From Acidobacteria bacterium 28-9 (GTDB lineage Bacteria; Acidobacteriota; Blastocatellia; Pyrinomonadales; Pyrinomonadaceae), in the NCBI GenBank assembly GCA_002050355.1, contig MWYY01000061.1:1-64000 (forward strand): a stretch of 64,000 nucleotides of DNA. Direction: 5' to 3'. The position numbers were made by a program, and so were the translations under genes. A model generated the notes under the pieces. That model was not told where the DNA came from. It searched no databases and saw only the letters and a list, made by a program, of their open reading frames with translations. Shown piece by piece: positions 11,192 through 21,940 of this stretch (the first letter of the stretch is position 1; each line of letters starts with the position of its first letter).

Positions 11192-11701
11192 ATGAAAACA
11201 CTTTTTCTGTTGCGCCACGCCAAATCAAGTTGGGAAAACAGTAATTTGACTGATTTCGAGCGACCACTCAACAAACGCGGGTTAAATGCCGCGCCTTTTA
11301 TGGGTGAGAAGATTTTATACAACAGATTCCAGATTGATTTGATTTTATCATCGCCTGCCGAAAGAGCGAGACAGACGACGATTTTAGTCAAAGAAACGGC
11401 GCTAATAAATAGCACAATTCAATATGACCGCAGAATTTACGAAGCCGGCGCACGCCAGCTTTTGGAGGTTGTCTCCGAAACAAACAAAGATAAAAATTCG
11501 ATTATGCTGGTCGGACACAATCCGGGAATGGAACAACTTGTCGAAATTTTGACCGGCGAAACGCAAACGATGCCGACGGCGGCTTTAGCCGTGATTGATT
11601 TACGAATCAAACGATGGAAAGAGATAAGCAAACGTTGCGGCACACTGCGAAAAATGATTCGCCCGAAAGATGAAATGGTTGCTCTTGAAGAAAACGGATA
11701 A
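11192..11701 (+). CDS. histidine phosphatase (SixA-like)
   Basis: MKTLFLLRHAKSSWENSNLTDFERPLNKRG; VGHNPGMEQL. Confidence 0.92.
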   Translation: MKTLFLLRHAKSSWENSNLTDFERPLNKRGLNAAPFMGEKILYNRFQIDLILSSPAERARQTTILVKETALINSTIQYDRRIYEAGARQLLEVVSETNKDKNSIMLVGHNPGMEQLVEILTGETQTMPTAALAVIDLRIKRWKEISKRCGTLRKMIRPKDEMVALEENG

Positions 11702-11843
11702 TTTAATGAAATTTTTACTGCAGATAAACGCAAATGAACACGGATTAAATTGCAATGATGAATTATGAATGTAAGACAGATTTCACAATTTATCGTTGCA
11801 ATTTATCTGTGGTTAATTATTTCTCTCTGATTGCGCGACGAAA

Positions 11844-12824
11844 TTATTTAATCAATTCAAGAAAATCCCTCAGCTCTTTTGGCAGCGGCGCATAGAACTC
11901 CATTCGCTCAGCAGTTTTCGGATGAGTAAAACTCAAGCGTTCGGCGTGCAGAAAAAATCTTCTCAAATCTTTGACCGCTTTTCTCACGGTCGCATCTTTA
12001 ATCGTGTTATCGCGTCCGGCATTGTAAGTTTCGTCGCCGACAACGCCGTGATTTATAAAAGCTAAATGCACGCGGATTTGATGCGTTCTGCCGGTTTTTA
12101 TCTCGATGTTGAGCAAAGTGAATTTTTCAAATCTTTTGCGAACTTTCCACAAACTCAAAGCGTTGCGTCCGTGTCCTCTAATCGCCATTTTTGTTCGATT
12201 GTGTTTTTCGCGCGCAATCGGCTGGTCAATCTGTCCGCTTTTTTCCGCAACTTCGCCGTGAACCAGCGCAACATAAGATTTGAAAACTTCGCGGTTTCTG
12301 AATTGCTCCGACAAATTTTCGTGAACCGTTTCGTTTTTCGCTACGACAATTAAACCGGAAGTATCTTTGTCGAGACGGTGAACGAGTCCGATTTTAGATT
12401 TTAGATTTTGGATTTTGGATTGTTCATCAAAAGACCTTTCAAGTTCGCTGTCCGTAATCAGCAATCTGAAATGAAAAGCGACGGCATTTGCCAGCGTGCC
12501 GGATTTGACGCCCGCGCCCGGATGCACTACCATTCCCGCACTTTTGTTGATAACGGCTAGATTTTCATCTTCAAAAACGATGTCGAGCGGAATATCTTCC
12601 GGCTCAAAATTTTCCCTTTCGAGTTCGGTCAATTCAATTTCAATTTGGTCTTCGGCGCGAATTTTGTAGGAAGATTTCGCCGCTTTTTCGTTGACCGAAA
12701 CGTCGCCGTCGTCAATCAATTTTTGCAGACGCGCGCGGCTCCAGCCGGCAATGTTTTCAGCAAGATATGCGTCAAGCCGTTTGCCCGCGTCGGTTTCGGA
12801 TGCTTGAAAATTCAGATATTCCAA
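11844..12824 (-). CDS. rluD: RluA-family pseudouridine synthase (RluD-like), with repeat-derived insertion
   Basis: S4-like N-terminus, GLVHRLDKDTSGLIVVAK catalytic motif, KTGRTHQIRVHLA. Confidence 0.92.
   Translation of the reverse strand: MEYLNFQASETDAGKRLDAYLAENIAGWSRARLQKLIDDGDVSVNEKAAKSSYKIRAEDQIEIELTELERENFEPEDIPLDIVFEDENLAVINKSAGMVVHPGAGVKSGTLANAVAFHFRLLITDSELERSFDEQSKIQNLKSKIGLVHRLDKDTSGLIVVAKNETVHENLSEQFRNREVFKSYVALVHGEVAEKSGQIDQPIAREKHNRTKMAIRGHGRNALSLWKVRKRFEKFTLLNIEIKTGRTHQIRVHLAFINHGVVGDETYNAGRDNTIKDATVRKAVKDLRRFFLHAERLSFTHPKTAERMEFYAPLPKELRDFLELIK
12390..12421. repeat. heptanucleotide repeat GATTTTA/GATTTTG inside the rluD-like CDS
   Basis: gattttagattttagattttggattttggatt; minus strand translates in frame as [10 protein letters not shown]. 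Confidence 0.85.
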
Positions 12825-12828
12825 TTTT

Positions 12829-13632
12829 TTAATTGAAGGTTGCCGGTTTTGCCGTTCGCAGACGATAAATCATAAAACAAACCGCGCCGAAAGTGACGAG
12901 AAGACTAAGCATTTGCGATGTCGAAAGTCCGGTCAAATCGGTTAAACCAAGAATATTGCCGCGCGGGTCGTCGCGGAAAAATTCGATAACGAAGCGAATA
13001 ATGCCGTAGAGAATTCCGTAAGCGATTAAGACTTGCCCGTCGAAACGTTTGCGGCGATGCAAAAAATACAAGATGCCGAAAACTGCCAGCATCGCAAAAG
13101 ATTCGTAAAGCTGCGTCGGGTGCAGATGAAGCGACAAGCCGTCTTCGGTATAAATCGGAACGCCCGTGTATTCGTGCGCCTGCTCGGTAAAATGCACGCC
13201 CCACGCCAAATTTGTTGATTTTCCCCAACAGCAACCGGCGGAAAAACAGCCTTGCCGCCCGAAAAACTGTCCTAAAGCGACGCCCGGAGCAAAAGCGTCT
13301 GCAACTTTCCAAAAACTGAATTTGTAATAACGAATTAGAAAAGCGAGCGTGAAAAATCCGCCTAACAATCCGCCGTAATAAACACCGCCCGAACGCAGAA
13401 AATCAAGCGAAAATATATTGACGTTATCTTCGGTGAAATACATTAGAATTTTCGAGCCGAGAAGCCCGCCGATAATCGTCCAGAGTCCCAAATCGTAAAT
13501 GCGCTCTTTCGGCAAACCGTCTTTTGCGGCAAGACGCGCCGCGACGAGCAACGCCAAAACCAAGCCTATTGCGAGCAGTGCGCCGTAAGTGTTGACCGGG
13601 AAATTACCGATGCGGAAAAGTTCTGGATACAT
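12829..13632 (-). CDS. lgt: prolipoprotein diacylglyceryl transferase
   Basis: GRQGCFSAGCCWGK, HPTQLYES, multi-TM. Confidence 0.95.
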   Translation of the reverse strand: MYPELFRIGNFPVNTYGALLAIGLVLALLVAARLAAKDGLPKERIYDLGLWTIIGGLLGSKILMYFTEDNVNIFSLDFLRSGGVYYGGLLGGFFTLAFLIRYYKFSFWKVADAFAPGVALGQFFGRQGCFSAGCCWGKSTNLAWGVHFTEQAHEYTGVPIYTEDGLSLHLHPTQLYESFAMLAVFGILYFLHRRKRFDGQVLIAYGILYGIIRFVIEFFRDDPRGNILGLTDLTGLSTSQMLSLLVTFGAVCFMIYRLRTAKPATFN

Positions 13633-13686
13633 ATTTCTTTTATCAACGGACGTTTGAGAGATTGCAAGTTTTCGACAGCGATAATT

Positions 13687-14304
13687 TTACTCGTCGTCAA
13701 ACTCTTGTTCGTCGGGTTGAGTCTCGAATTCAACGCGGTCGTAAATTTCGCGCAAACTCAATACGCATTCAATCGTTTCAATGTTTAAAGTGTCGTCAAT
13801 TAAACCATAGCTTCGATAAATCCAATTGCCGTCTGTTTGTTTTACGAAATGCTCGACAAAAGGTTTGTCCTGCGAAACCAAAACGTAATCGGTCAAAGTT
13901 TCATTACCCATTCGATGTTTTTGAAACTTGGTCGTGCGGTCGTATTCGGCGGTCGAAGGCGAGAGAACTTCAAAAATCACTTGCGGATTAACGAGAACAT
14001 CTTTTTTTCGATCGTGGAATTGCGGCTCGCCGCAAATGATTGTTAAATCCGGGTATGAAAAAAGGCTCGCCGTCGAGGTGCGAACTTTCATATTCGGCGA
14101 CAATGGTTCACAGCGTTTACCCTTCAAAGCGTTTCCAATTTCACGTGCTAAATTCATACAAACACGGCTGTGCGAAAGGCTTTCGCCCGCCATTTCGTAA
14201 ATTCCGCCATCAATGAATTCGTGACGCTCATCGCTTTCACGCTCAAAGTTTAAATAATCTTCGGGCGTGAAAACTGTCGCTGTTTTTACTTTCGCAAGTC
14301 CCAT
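13687..14304 (-). CDS. Uma2 family (DUF820, PD-(D/E)XK-like) protein
   Basis: FTPEDYLNFERESDERHEFIDGGIYEMAGESLSHSRV...YPDLTIICGEPQF...VIFEVLSPSTAEYDR. Confidence 0.9.
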   Translation of the reverse strand: MGLAKVKTATVFTPEDYLNFERESDERHEFIDGGIYEMAGESLSHSRVCMNLAREIGNALKGKRCEPLSPNMKVRTSTASLFSYPDLTIICGEPQFHDRKKDVLVNPQVIFEVLSPSTAEYDRTTKFQKHRMGNETLTDYVLVSQDKPFVEHFVKQTDGNWIYRSYGLIDDTLNIETIECVLSLREIYDRVEFETQPDEQEFDDE

Positions 14305-14308
14305 AAAA

Positions 14309-15010
14309 TTATTCGGCACTCGCTTTTTGCGTCGCTGCTTTGCCGACCTGGACGCGCGCCGGACGCAGGAGTTGATTGCCGATTTTGTAGCCGCGCGAGT
14401 ATTCGGCGGTTATTTTGCCGTCATTTTCCGCGTCGCCTTCAACGGCGTCAATTGCTTCGTGAAGTTCGGGGTTAAAAGTTTCGCCGACTGAGGCGACCGG
14501 TTCGACGCCGACGCTCACGAGCGCTTTCTCAAACGAGCGCGCCGTGCCTTTGACGCCGCTCAAAAGATTTTCAAACGAAGCGTTTTGCTCCGAAGCGTCT
14601 ATCGCCAAATTTAGATTGTCTAAAATCGGTAAAAGCGTGGCCAGAAAATTAAACTGGCTTTGCTTTGAACGCTCTTCCAAAGTTTTCTGCATCCGTGAAC
14701 GCATCTCCGCCGTTTCGCGTTCCAAGCCGGTTTTCGCTTCGTCGAATTTCGCCTGCACGCCGATGAGTTTGCTTTCGGCGGCTTCGCGTCGCGTCGTTTC
14801 GGCATTCAATTTATTTTCCAGTTCGATTTCGCGCGCCGATTTTACAGGCTCTTTCGATTTTCTACCTTTGGAATCCGCATCAATTATTTCGCCTTCGGCA
14901 TTAAAACGTCGTTTGTCCTCGACGCTAATTTCCTCTGCCGCTTCTTCAAAAATTTCGTTGTCGTTAAAATCTTGTTCGTTCATTTTTTTACTTCTAAACC
15001 AATTGTTCAT
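14309..15010 (-). CDS. grpE: nucleotide exchange factor GrpE
   Basis: GrpE coiled-coil then FNPELHEAIDAVEGDAENDGKITAEYSRGYKIGNQLLRPARVQVGKA; start may be at about 14983 (MNEQDFNDNE). Confidence 0.95.
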   Translation of the reverse strand: MNNWFRSKKMNEQDFNDNEIFEEAAEEISVEDKRRFNAEGEIIDADSKGRKSKEPVKSAREIELENKLNAETTRREAAESKLIGVQAKFDEAKTGLERETAEMRSRMQKTLEERSKQSQFNFLATLLPILDNLNLAIDASEQNASFENLLSGVKGTARSFEKALVSVGVEPVASVGETFNPELHEAIDAVEGDAENDGKITAEYSRGYKIGNQLLRPARVQVGKAATQKASAE

Positions 15011-15197
15011 AAATTCGGGTAAATTTTGTTATTGCTGAAAAATCTAGTCTAGCAAACGATTTACCTTTTGTGAAAATTCAAAAAATGGAACACAGACGAA
15101 TACAGATTTTAAACAAATTTTTACAAATTTATTTTTGAATTTTTCTTTGTTAATCTGCGCTTTTTCCGCGAAAATCTATGTTCCATTTCTTTCAGTT

Positions 15198-17795
15198 TTA
15201 TGCCGATGCGGAAGCGGTCGTATCCGGCGTAAATTTTAATTCGTTGCCGTCTGCCGCCACACGAATCGTTTGACCGCTCACGATTTCGCCTTTCAAAAGT
15301 TTGACCGCCAGCGGGTTTTGGATAAGCGTCTGGATCGCGCGTTTGAGCGGGCGCGCGCCGAATGTCGGGTCGTAGCCTTCGTTTGATAAAAGCACTTTTG
15401 CCGAGTCTTCCAACCGGATTTTGACGCCGCGTTCGGAAAGCATCGAATCCAATCGTTTTAACTGCACGTCGATGATTTTCTCAATCTCTTTTTTTGATAA
15501 TTGACTGAAAATTACTATGTCGTCAATCCGGTTCAAAAATTCCGGTTTGAAATACTCGCGCAGGATTTGCGTTACGGCTTCACGCGCTTGTTTTTCGTCC
15601 GTGCCGACGTTCAAAATTTCGCGTGAGCCAAGATTTGAGGTCATAATCAAAACCGTATTTTTGAAATCCACGACACGACCTTTTGAATCGGTAAGCCGAC
15701 CTTCATCCAAAATTTGCAGCAAAACATTGAAAACGTCCGGGTGTGCTTTTTCGATTTCGTCAAACAGCACGACCGAATACGGACGCCGCCGCACGGCTTC
15801 GGTCAATTGCCCGCCTTCGTCATAGCCGACGTATCCCGGCGGCGCGCCAATCATTCTGGCAACCGCGTGTTTTTCCATATATTCCGACATATCGAGCCGC
15901 ACCATCGCGCGTTCGTCATCAAACAAAAATTCGGCTAACGCCTTAGCGGTTTCGGTTTTGCCGACGCCGGTCGGACCTAAAAAGATAAACGAACCGACCG
16001 GACGATTCGGGTCTTGAAGTCCGGCGCGAGCGCGACGAACCGCATTTGCAACCGCTTCCAACGCTTCATCCTGACCGATAACGCGGCTTCTGAGTTTTTC
16101 TTCCATCGTAACGAGTTTCTGCATCTCGCCTTCGAGCATTTTAGAAACAGGAACACCAGTCCATTTAGCTACGACTTCCGCTACGTCTTCTTCATCAACT
16201 TCTTCTTTTAAGAAAACGCCGTCGGTTTGGAGTTCCGACAAACGATTTTGCTCATCATTCAGAAGTTTTTCGAGTTCGGGAATCGTGCCGTATTGTAATT
16301 CGGCAGCTTTATTTAAATCTCCGGCTTGACGTGCTTGCTCTAAATGCAATTTCGCTTCCTCAAGCTGTTCTTTCGCGCCGCGCATTTTTTCGATTTCGTC
16401 TTTTTCCGATTGCCATTTCGCCTTCATCGCGCCGGATTTTTCCTTCAAATCGGCAATGCGTCTTTCGATGTCTCCAAGCCGCGATTTGGATTTTTCGTCA
16501 GTTTCGCGCGAAAGCGCCTGACGCTCGATTTCAAGCTGCAAAATCTCGCGTTCGAGTTCGTCAATTTCCTGCGGCAGACTGTCAATTTCAATCCGCAGTT
16601 TCGACGCCGCTTCGTCAATCAAATCAATGGCTTTATCGGGCAAAAACCTGTCCGTGATATAACGATTAGATAAAGTTGCGGCAGCGACAATCGCGCCGTC
16701 TTTGATACGAACGCCGTGATGAACTTCATAGCGTTCCTTTAAACCGCGAAGGATTGCAATCGTGTCTTCGACGTTTGGTTCGCCGACATAAATCTGTTGG
16801 AAACGCCGTTCTAACGCTTTGTCTTTTTCTATATATTTTTGATATTCGTTCAGCGTCGTCGCGCCGACACAGCGCAGCATTCCGCGTGCAAGCGTAGGCT
16901 TTAACATATTTGAAGCGTCAATCGCGCCTTCGGAAGCACCCGCGCCGACCAGTGTGTGAAGCTCGTCAATAAACAAAATTATCTGACCGTTGGCGTTTTC
17001 GATTTCTTTCAAAACCGCTTTCAGACGGTCTTCAAACTCGCCGCGATATTTTGCGCCCGCCAGCATAGAACCCAAATCAAGCCCGACGAGTTTCTTATTT
17101 TTCAAAGTTTCCGGCACGTCGCCCGAAACAATGCGCTGCGCCAAGCCTTCGACAATCGCCGTTTTACCGACGCCCGGCTCGCCGATTAAAACCGGATTAT
17201 TTTTCGTTCTGCGCGATAAAACCTGAATCGTTCGCCGAATTTCGTCATCACGCCCGATTACCGGGTCGAGTTTCCCCTTGCGCGCGCGCTCGGTCAAATC
17301 CATCGCGTATTTTTCCAGTGCCTGAAAATTTTCTTCCGCGTTCTGGTCTGTAATTTTAGTTCCGCCGCGCATCTCTGTTACTACTTTTTCGAGGTCTTTG
17401 CGTGTTATGCCGTTTGAGCGCAAAATACGTCCGGCGTCTCCTTCTTTTTCGTCGGCAACCGCCAACAAGAGATGCTCGGTAGAAATGTATTCGTCCTGCA
17501 TCCGCTCGGCTTCTTTCTGCACCGTCTGAAAAATCGTGTTCGTTCGCGAAGAGAAATACTGCTGACCGCCGGAAACCTTTGGAAATTTCGCGATTGCCGC
17601 ATGATTTTCGCTCGATACCTTTTGAAAATTGGCGCCAATTTTGCCCAAAACAGGGCGCACGATACCTTCTTTTTGTTCGAGCATTGCGGCGAGAAGATGT
17701 TCCGGCTCGACCTGTTGATTTTGATTTTTTTCGGCAACTTCGATTGCCGATTGCACGGCTTCCTGCCCGCGAATTGTAAATTTATCAAATCTCAT
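15198..17795 (-). CDS. clpB: ATP-dependent chaperone ClpB
   Basis: 865 aa; two Walker A motifs ([18 protein letters not shown]), ClpB middle domain. Confidence 0.98.
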   Translation of the reverse strand: MRFDKFTIRGQEAVQSAIEVAEKNQNQQVEPEHLLAAMLEQKEGIVRPVLGKIGANFQKVSSENHAAIAKFPKVSGGQQYFSSRTNTIFQTVQKEAERMQDEYISTEHLLLAVADEKEGDAGRILRSNGITRKDLEKVVTEMRGGTKITDQNAEENFQALEKYAMDLTERARKGKLDPVIGRDDEIRRTIQVLSRRTKNNPVLIGEPGVGKTAIVEGLAQRIVSGDVPETLKNKKLVGLDLGSMLAGAKYRGEFEDRLKAVLKEIENANGQIILFIDELHTLVGAGASEGAIDASNMLKPTLARGMLRCVGATTLNEYQKYIEKDKALERRFQQIYVGEPNVEDTIAILRGLKERYEVHHGVRIKDGAIVAAATLSNRYITDRFLPDKAIDLIDEAASKLRIEIDSLPQEIDELEREILQLEIERQALSRETDEKSKSRLGDIERRIADLKEKSGAMKAKWQSEKDEIEKMRGAKEQLEEAKLHLEQARQAGDLNKAAELQYGTIPELEKLLNDEQNRLSELQTDGVFLKEEVDEEDVAEVVAKWTGVPVSKMLEGEMQKLVTMEEKLRSRVIGQDEALEAVANAVRRARAGLQDPNRPVGSFIFLGPTGVGKTETAKALAEFLFDDERAMVRLDMSEYMEKHAVARMIGAPPGYVGYDEGGQLTEAVRRRPYSVVLFDEIEKAHPDVFNVLLQILDEGRLTDSKGRVVDFKNTVLIMTSNLGSREILNVGTDEKQAREAVTQILREYFKPEFLNRIDDIVIFSQLSKKEIEKIIDVQLKRLDSMLSERGVKIRLEDSAKVLLSNEGYDPTFGARPLKRAIQTLIQNPLAVKLLKGEIVSGQTIRVAADGNELKFTPDTTASASA

Positions 17796-18078
17796 TATTT
17801 TTATAATTTTTGTGAAATTTTTAACTTTAATAAAAATTTTGCAAATTTCTTGCTTAGTCTTAAGTCATAATAAAATATGAGTATCTTCCTGTCAAATATG
17901 TAAAGAAGGCTTCTCGCCGATTTTATAAAATTTTTTACTTTTTAGATGACACTTTAGCATTAGAAATGTATATTTTACTTCGCAAGTTATTTATCAAAAA
18001 TAAATTTACTGAAGTAATAGACGACAAACCAGGAAAATAAATGTTCGGTTGTAATAGTTTCCAGCCGTAATTTCTCAT

Positions 18079-19170
18079 ATGAAAATTTTACGTGAAATTT
18101 TATCTCCATTGGCGGCGGTTATCGCGGCATTTATCGTCGGCGGAATCATTATTTCGTTGATTGGCGACAATCCGTTTCATACGTTTTATTTATTGCTCTC
18201 GAACTCATTCGGTTCGGCAAAAGACATCGGCTGGACGCTTTTCTACGCAACGCCTTTGATTTTTACGGGTTTAGCGGTTGCGGTTGCTTTTCGCTGTGGA
18301 CTTCTGAATATCGGCGCGGAAGGGCAGCTTTACGTTGCCGCCTTTGCGACCGCTTGGGTCGGCATCAAATTCGGCGGCACGGTCGTTGATATTTTTGGCA
18401 AAAAGGAAGATTGGTCATGGATGAGCTTGCCCGCGATTTTACTTGTGCCGCTTTGTATTTTGACAGCAATTATCGTCGGCGGTTTGTGGGGCGCGATTCC
18501 GGGAATTTTGAAAGCCAAATTCGGCTCGCACGAGGTTATCAATACGATAATGCTGAACTTTATCGCCATTTCAATAGTCAGCTATTTCACGCAGTATTAT
18601 TACAAGATTCCGGGCGACCCAATTCTGCAAACGGCGGAAATCGGCAAAGCCGCATATATTCCGCAGCTCAATGAATTTCTGCCTTTCATACCAAAAGACG
18701 TGCCGCTCAACGTCGCGTTTTTGCTGGCGATTTTGATGTGTTTTTTAGTTTATATATTTTTGTGGAAAACAAAATGGGGCTTTGAACTGCGCGCTGTCGG
18801 CGAAAACGCGAGCGCGGCAGAATACGGCGGAATTTCGCCGCAAAAACAAATTATTATTGCGATGACGATTTCCGGCGCGCTTGCCGGAATGGTTTCCATC
18901 GGCGAAGTTCTTGGAAATCGTCATAATTTTTACGAAGGTTTTTCGGCGGAATGGGGCTTTTTAGGAATCGCCGTAGCGCTTTTGGGCAGAAATCATCCGC
19001 TCGGAGTTTTCCTCGCCGCTCTGTTTTTCGGCGTTCTGCTGCGCGGTCAGATTTTCGTTGACGCTTTTACGCCGAGAGTTTCTAAAGACATCGGCTGGGT
19101 TTTGCAGGGCGTTATCATTTTGTTTGTCGCGTGTTTTCAAATTTATGCACGAAAGCGAGGTAAAGTATGA
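18079..19170 (+). CDS. ABC transporter permease (nucleoside/sugar, YufP-like)
   Basis: multi-TM BPD_transp_2 type; FRCGLLNIGAEGQLYVAAF, GENASAAEYGGIS. Confidence 0.9.
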   Translation: MKILREILSPLAAVIAAFIVGGIIISLIGDNPFHTFYLLLSNSFGSAKDIGWTLFYATPLIFTGLAVAVAFRCGLLNIGAEGQLYVAAFATAWVGIKFGGTVVDIFGKKEDWSWMSLPAILLVPLCILTAIIVGGLWGAIPGILKAKFGSHEVINTIMLNFIAISIVSYFTQYYYKIPGDPILQTAEIGKAAYIPQLNEFLPFIPKDVPLNVAFLLAILMCFLVYIFLWKTKWGFELRAVGENASAAEYGGISPQKQIIIAMTISGALAGMVSIGEVLGNRHNFYEGFSAEWGFLGIAVALLGRNHPLGVFLAALFFGVLLRGQIFVDAFTPRVSKDIGWVLQGVIILFVACFQIYARKRGKV

Positions 19171-20075
19171 GTGAACTTTTCACAATCGCATTATTATTCT
19201 CGGCTATACGGCTTGCTACGCCTTTGATTTTCGCCGCGCTCGGTGGAATGTTTTCCGAGCGTTCCGGCGTTATCAACATCGCGCTCGAAGGTTTGATGCT
19301 AGCAGGCGCGTTCACGGGCGCGGTCGTTACCTACGAAGCCGGAAATCCGTACCTCGGATTGCTCGCCGGAATGATTGCGGGCGCGGCTCTGGCGTATATT
19401 TACGCGATTGCGTGTATCAAATTTGAAGCCGACCAGGTAGTTAGTGGAATGGCGATAAATTTTTTGATGATTGGATTGCCCGCAGTTATAAGCGGCGCAA
19501 TTTACGATTCGTCCGGCTCGACGCCGCAAATCGTCAAAGAACATCTATTGCCGGAATTTTTCAACCGTCTTTCGCTGGCTTCGATTCTTGCTTTTCTGCT
19601 CGTGCCACTTTGCTGGTATGTTTTGTATAAAACGCCGTTCGGTTTGCGCCTGCGCGCGACGGGTGAAAATCCGGCGGCGGCTGATGCGGCTGGCGTCAAT
19701 GTTATTCGTTTGCGTTATATCGGCGTTGTTTTATCAGGAATTTTAGCGGCAGTGGGTGGCGCGTATCTGTCAATCGGACAATCTTCCTTGTTTACCCGAA
19801 ATATGACTGCGGGACGCGGTTATATCGCGCTAGCGGCATTGATTTTAGCAAAATGGCGACCGTGGCAAGCGCTACTTGCGTGCCTGTTTTTCGGTTTGAT
19901 GGAAGCCCTGACGATTCAAATTCAAGGCGTTTTCAAAATGCCTTCAGGCGAAGACATTCCAGTGCAGTTTATACAGATTATTCCGTATGTTTTGACGATA
20001 ATCGTTCTCGCCGGATTTATCGGCTTATCGCGCGCGCCGAAGGCTTTGGGAATTCCTTACAGAAAAGAGAAATAA
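19167..20075 (+). CDS. ABC transporter permease (nucleoside/sugar, YufQ-like)
   Basis: GMFSERSGVINIALEGLMLAGAF, GENPAAADAAGVNV; 4-bp overlap with preceding gene. Confidence 0.9.
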   Translation: MSELFTIALLFSAIRLATPLIFAALGGMFSERSGVINIALEGLMLAGAFTGAVVTYEAGNPYLGLLAGMIAGAALAYIYAIACIKFEADQVVSGMAINFLMIGLPAVISGAIYDSSGSTPQIVKEHLLPEFFNRLSLASILAFLLVPLCWYVLYKTPFGLRLRATGENPAAADAAGVNVIRLRYIGVVLSGILAAVGGAYLSIGQSSLFTRNMTAGRGYIALAALILAKWRPWQALLACLFFGLMEALTIQIQGVFKMPSGEDIPVQFIQIIPYVLTIIVLAGFIGLSRAPKALGIPYRKEK

Positions 20076-20078
20076 GAA

Positions 20079-20198
20079 TTAACCACAGATTTACACAAAT
20101 AAATACAGGTATTTCTTTGATAATGTAAATTGAATTGATTAAATAATATTTATCCATCTTTTCTTATTCTGCGTTTATCCGAATAAATCTGTGGTTAA
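20079..20198. repeat. inverted repeat, AACCACAGATT family
   Basis: TTAACCACAGATTTA (20079-20093) and exact inverse TAAATCTGTGGTTAA (20184-20198). Confidence 0.7.
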
Positions 20199-20233
20199 AT
20201 GTGCTTTTGTTTTAATCGCCCATAATAAAAACT

Positions 20234-21859
20234 ATGTTTCACGAAGGCTCACAAATCGGACTTTATACTTTAGTTCGCAAACTAGGGAAAGGCGGCTTCG
20301 GCGAAGTTTGGTTGGCGGAACGCAAATCTAAATTCGTTACGACAAAAGTCGCCGTCAAATTGCCGCACGACGAACAAGTTGACCACGAAACAATCAAACA
20401 GGAAGCGCAACTTTGGGAACAGGCGAGCGGGCATCCGAACATTCTGCCGATTATCGACGCCGACGAATACGACGGGCAAATCGTCATCGTCAGCGAATAC
20501 GCGCCCGACGGTTCTCTGGATGAATGGTTAAAGACGCACGGCAAAATGTCGGTTGAAAAAGCTGTTGAAACAACCATAAAAATTCTCGACGGCTTACAAT
20601 TTCTGCATTCCCGAAACATCATTCACCGTGATTTGAAACCCGCGAACATTCTGCTGCAAGGCGACACGCCGCGTCTGGCGGATTTCGGCATTTCACGCGC
20701 TTTGCGAACAACGGCTTCGAGCCAGAGCAACAGTGTTTCAGGAACTTTCGCCTATATGCCGCCCGAAGGTTTCGACGGCAAACGAAGCGTGCAAACCGAT
20801 GTCTGGTCAGTCGGCGTAAATTTGTATCAGTTTTTGACCGGAAGTTTGCCGTTTCCGCAGAAAGAGCCGTCCGCGCTGATTGCCGCGATAATGATGCGCG
20901 ACTTCGAGCCTTTGCCGCCAGACGTTCCGCAAAATCTGCAAAACGTGATTACCAAAGCGTTGGCGAAACAGCCCGAAAATCGTTACGCAACGGCTGGCGA
21001 GATGCGCGAAGATTTGCGCCGAATCCTGCGCGGCGAAGCGGTTTCCGATTTTATTCAATTCGATTCACGCCAAACTTTTTCTACCGAACAAGTTACACAA
21101 CAAAAAGGTGTGCCGTTTTTCGCACAAATTTCTCAAGACGAAAAAGAAACTGTTGTTCGCTCCGCGCCAAATTTCGGACAAAGTGAAAAGCGCAAAAATT
21201 CTAAAGTTTGGATGTATGCAACACTTGCGTTTGTCTTGGTTGGCGCGATGGGCTTAGGTGTTAATTTTCTGACAAATCAATCAAGACAGAACGATTTAAG
21301 CAAAAATGAAGTAGCGCAAGTTTCAGCAACACAAACAAAAAATAATCCTGCAAACTCTAAAAATGTAAATGTGCCGATGAGTTCAAATACAAATTCAAAT
21401 ACAAACATATCTACGCTTACGCTCACTCCAACACCTGATAAAACTCAATTACAACAAATTATGGAACGATATGTAACTAGTGTAGCCAAAGCAAATGGTT
21501 TAAAAAGTTTCATAGTAAAAACCGTTTATGGAGATGTAGATAATGATGGAGATGATGACGCTGTAACTCAATTTACGCTTGTAGACCGTTTGACAACAGA
21601 TACAGGCGTGGGAAGAACTAAAAGCGAAACGCACATGGCTGTTTTTATATTCGAGAAGGAAAGATTTGGGGCTACATCTGAGATTCGTGTAGGAAGCACG
21701 GAAGACAAAGAATTTGATTTAGAAGGAATAAGCAATGGAAAAGTCGTAGGAACAATTGAATTTTGTCCCGAAGGCGGATTTGTTGCAGGTTGTTTTGTTA
21801 AAACGAAAAAAGCAAAAGAAAGTTATGTGCTTATAAATAATAACTTAGTCAAAAATTAA
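20234..21859 (+). CDS. serine/threonine protein kinase with TM and C-terminal extracytoplasmic region
   Basis: LGKGGFGEVWLAERK, IIHRDLKPANILL, ADFGISRAL; TM at about YATLAFVLVGAMGLGVNFL. Confidence 0.94.
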   Translation: MFHEGSQIGLYTLVRKLGKGGFGEVWLAERKSKFVTTKVAVKLPHDEQVDHETIKQEAQLWEQASGHPNILPIIDADEYDGQIVIVSEYAPDGSLDEWLKTHGKMSVEKAVETTIKILDGLQFLHSRNIIHRDLKPANILLQGDTPRLADFGISRALRTTASSQSNSVSGTFAYMPPEGFDGKRSVQTDVWSVGVNLYQFLTGSLPFPQKEPSALIAAIMMRDFEPLPPDVPQNLQNVITKALAKQPENRYATAGEMREDLRRILRGEAVSDFIQFDSRQTFSTEQVTQQKGVPFFAQISQDEKETVVRSAPNFGQSEKRKNSKVWMYATLAFVLVGAMGLGVNFLTNQSRQNDLSKNEVAQVSATQTKNNPANSKNVNVPMSSNTNSNTNISTLTLTPTPDKTQLQQIMERYVTSVAKANGLKSFIVKTVYGDVDNDGDDDAVTQFTLVDRLTTDTGVGRTKSETHMAVFIFEKERFGATSEIRVGSTEDKEFDLEGISNGKVVGTIEFCPEGGFVAGCFVKTKKAKESYVLINNNLVKN

Positions 21860-21860
21860 C

Positions 21861-21890
21861 TTTTCGCTTCCAATTTCAAATTCAACAATT
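21861..21890. repeat. left copy of direct repeat bounding toxin-antitoxin block
   Basis: TTTTCGCTTCCAATTTCAAATTCAACAATT, 29/30 identical to 23985-24014. Confidence 0.75.
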
Positions 21891-21940
21891 GATTGAGCGG
21901 AATGCCTCGTTGCAATGATTCAAAAACAAGCAATAACAAA

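Noticed and set aside
9573-11267. Long 564-aa version of the Ppx/GppA protein
   Set aside because: The extra N-terminal 55 aa overlap the divergent SixA-like gene; the IDIGSNSLKL motif fits a start at 11102.
15517-17870. Plus-strand ORFs over clpB
   Set aside because: Antisense shadows; composition atypical (Arg/Phe/Ser-rich).
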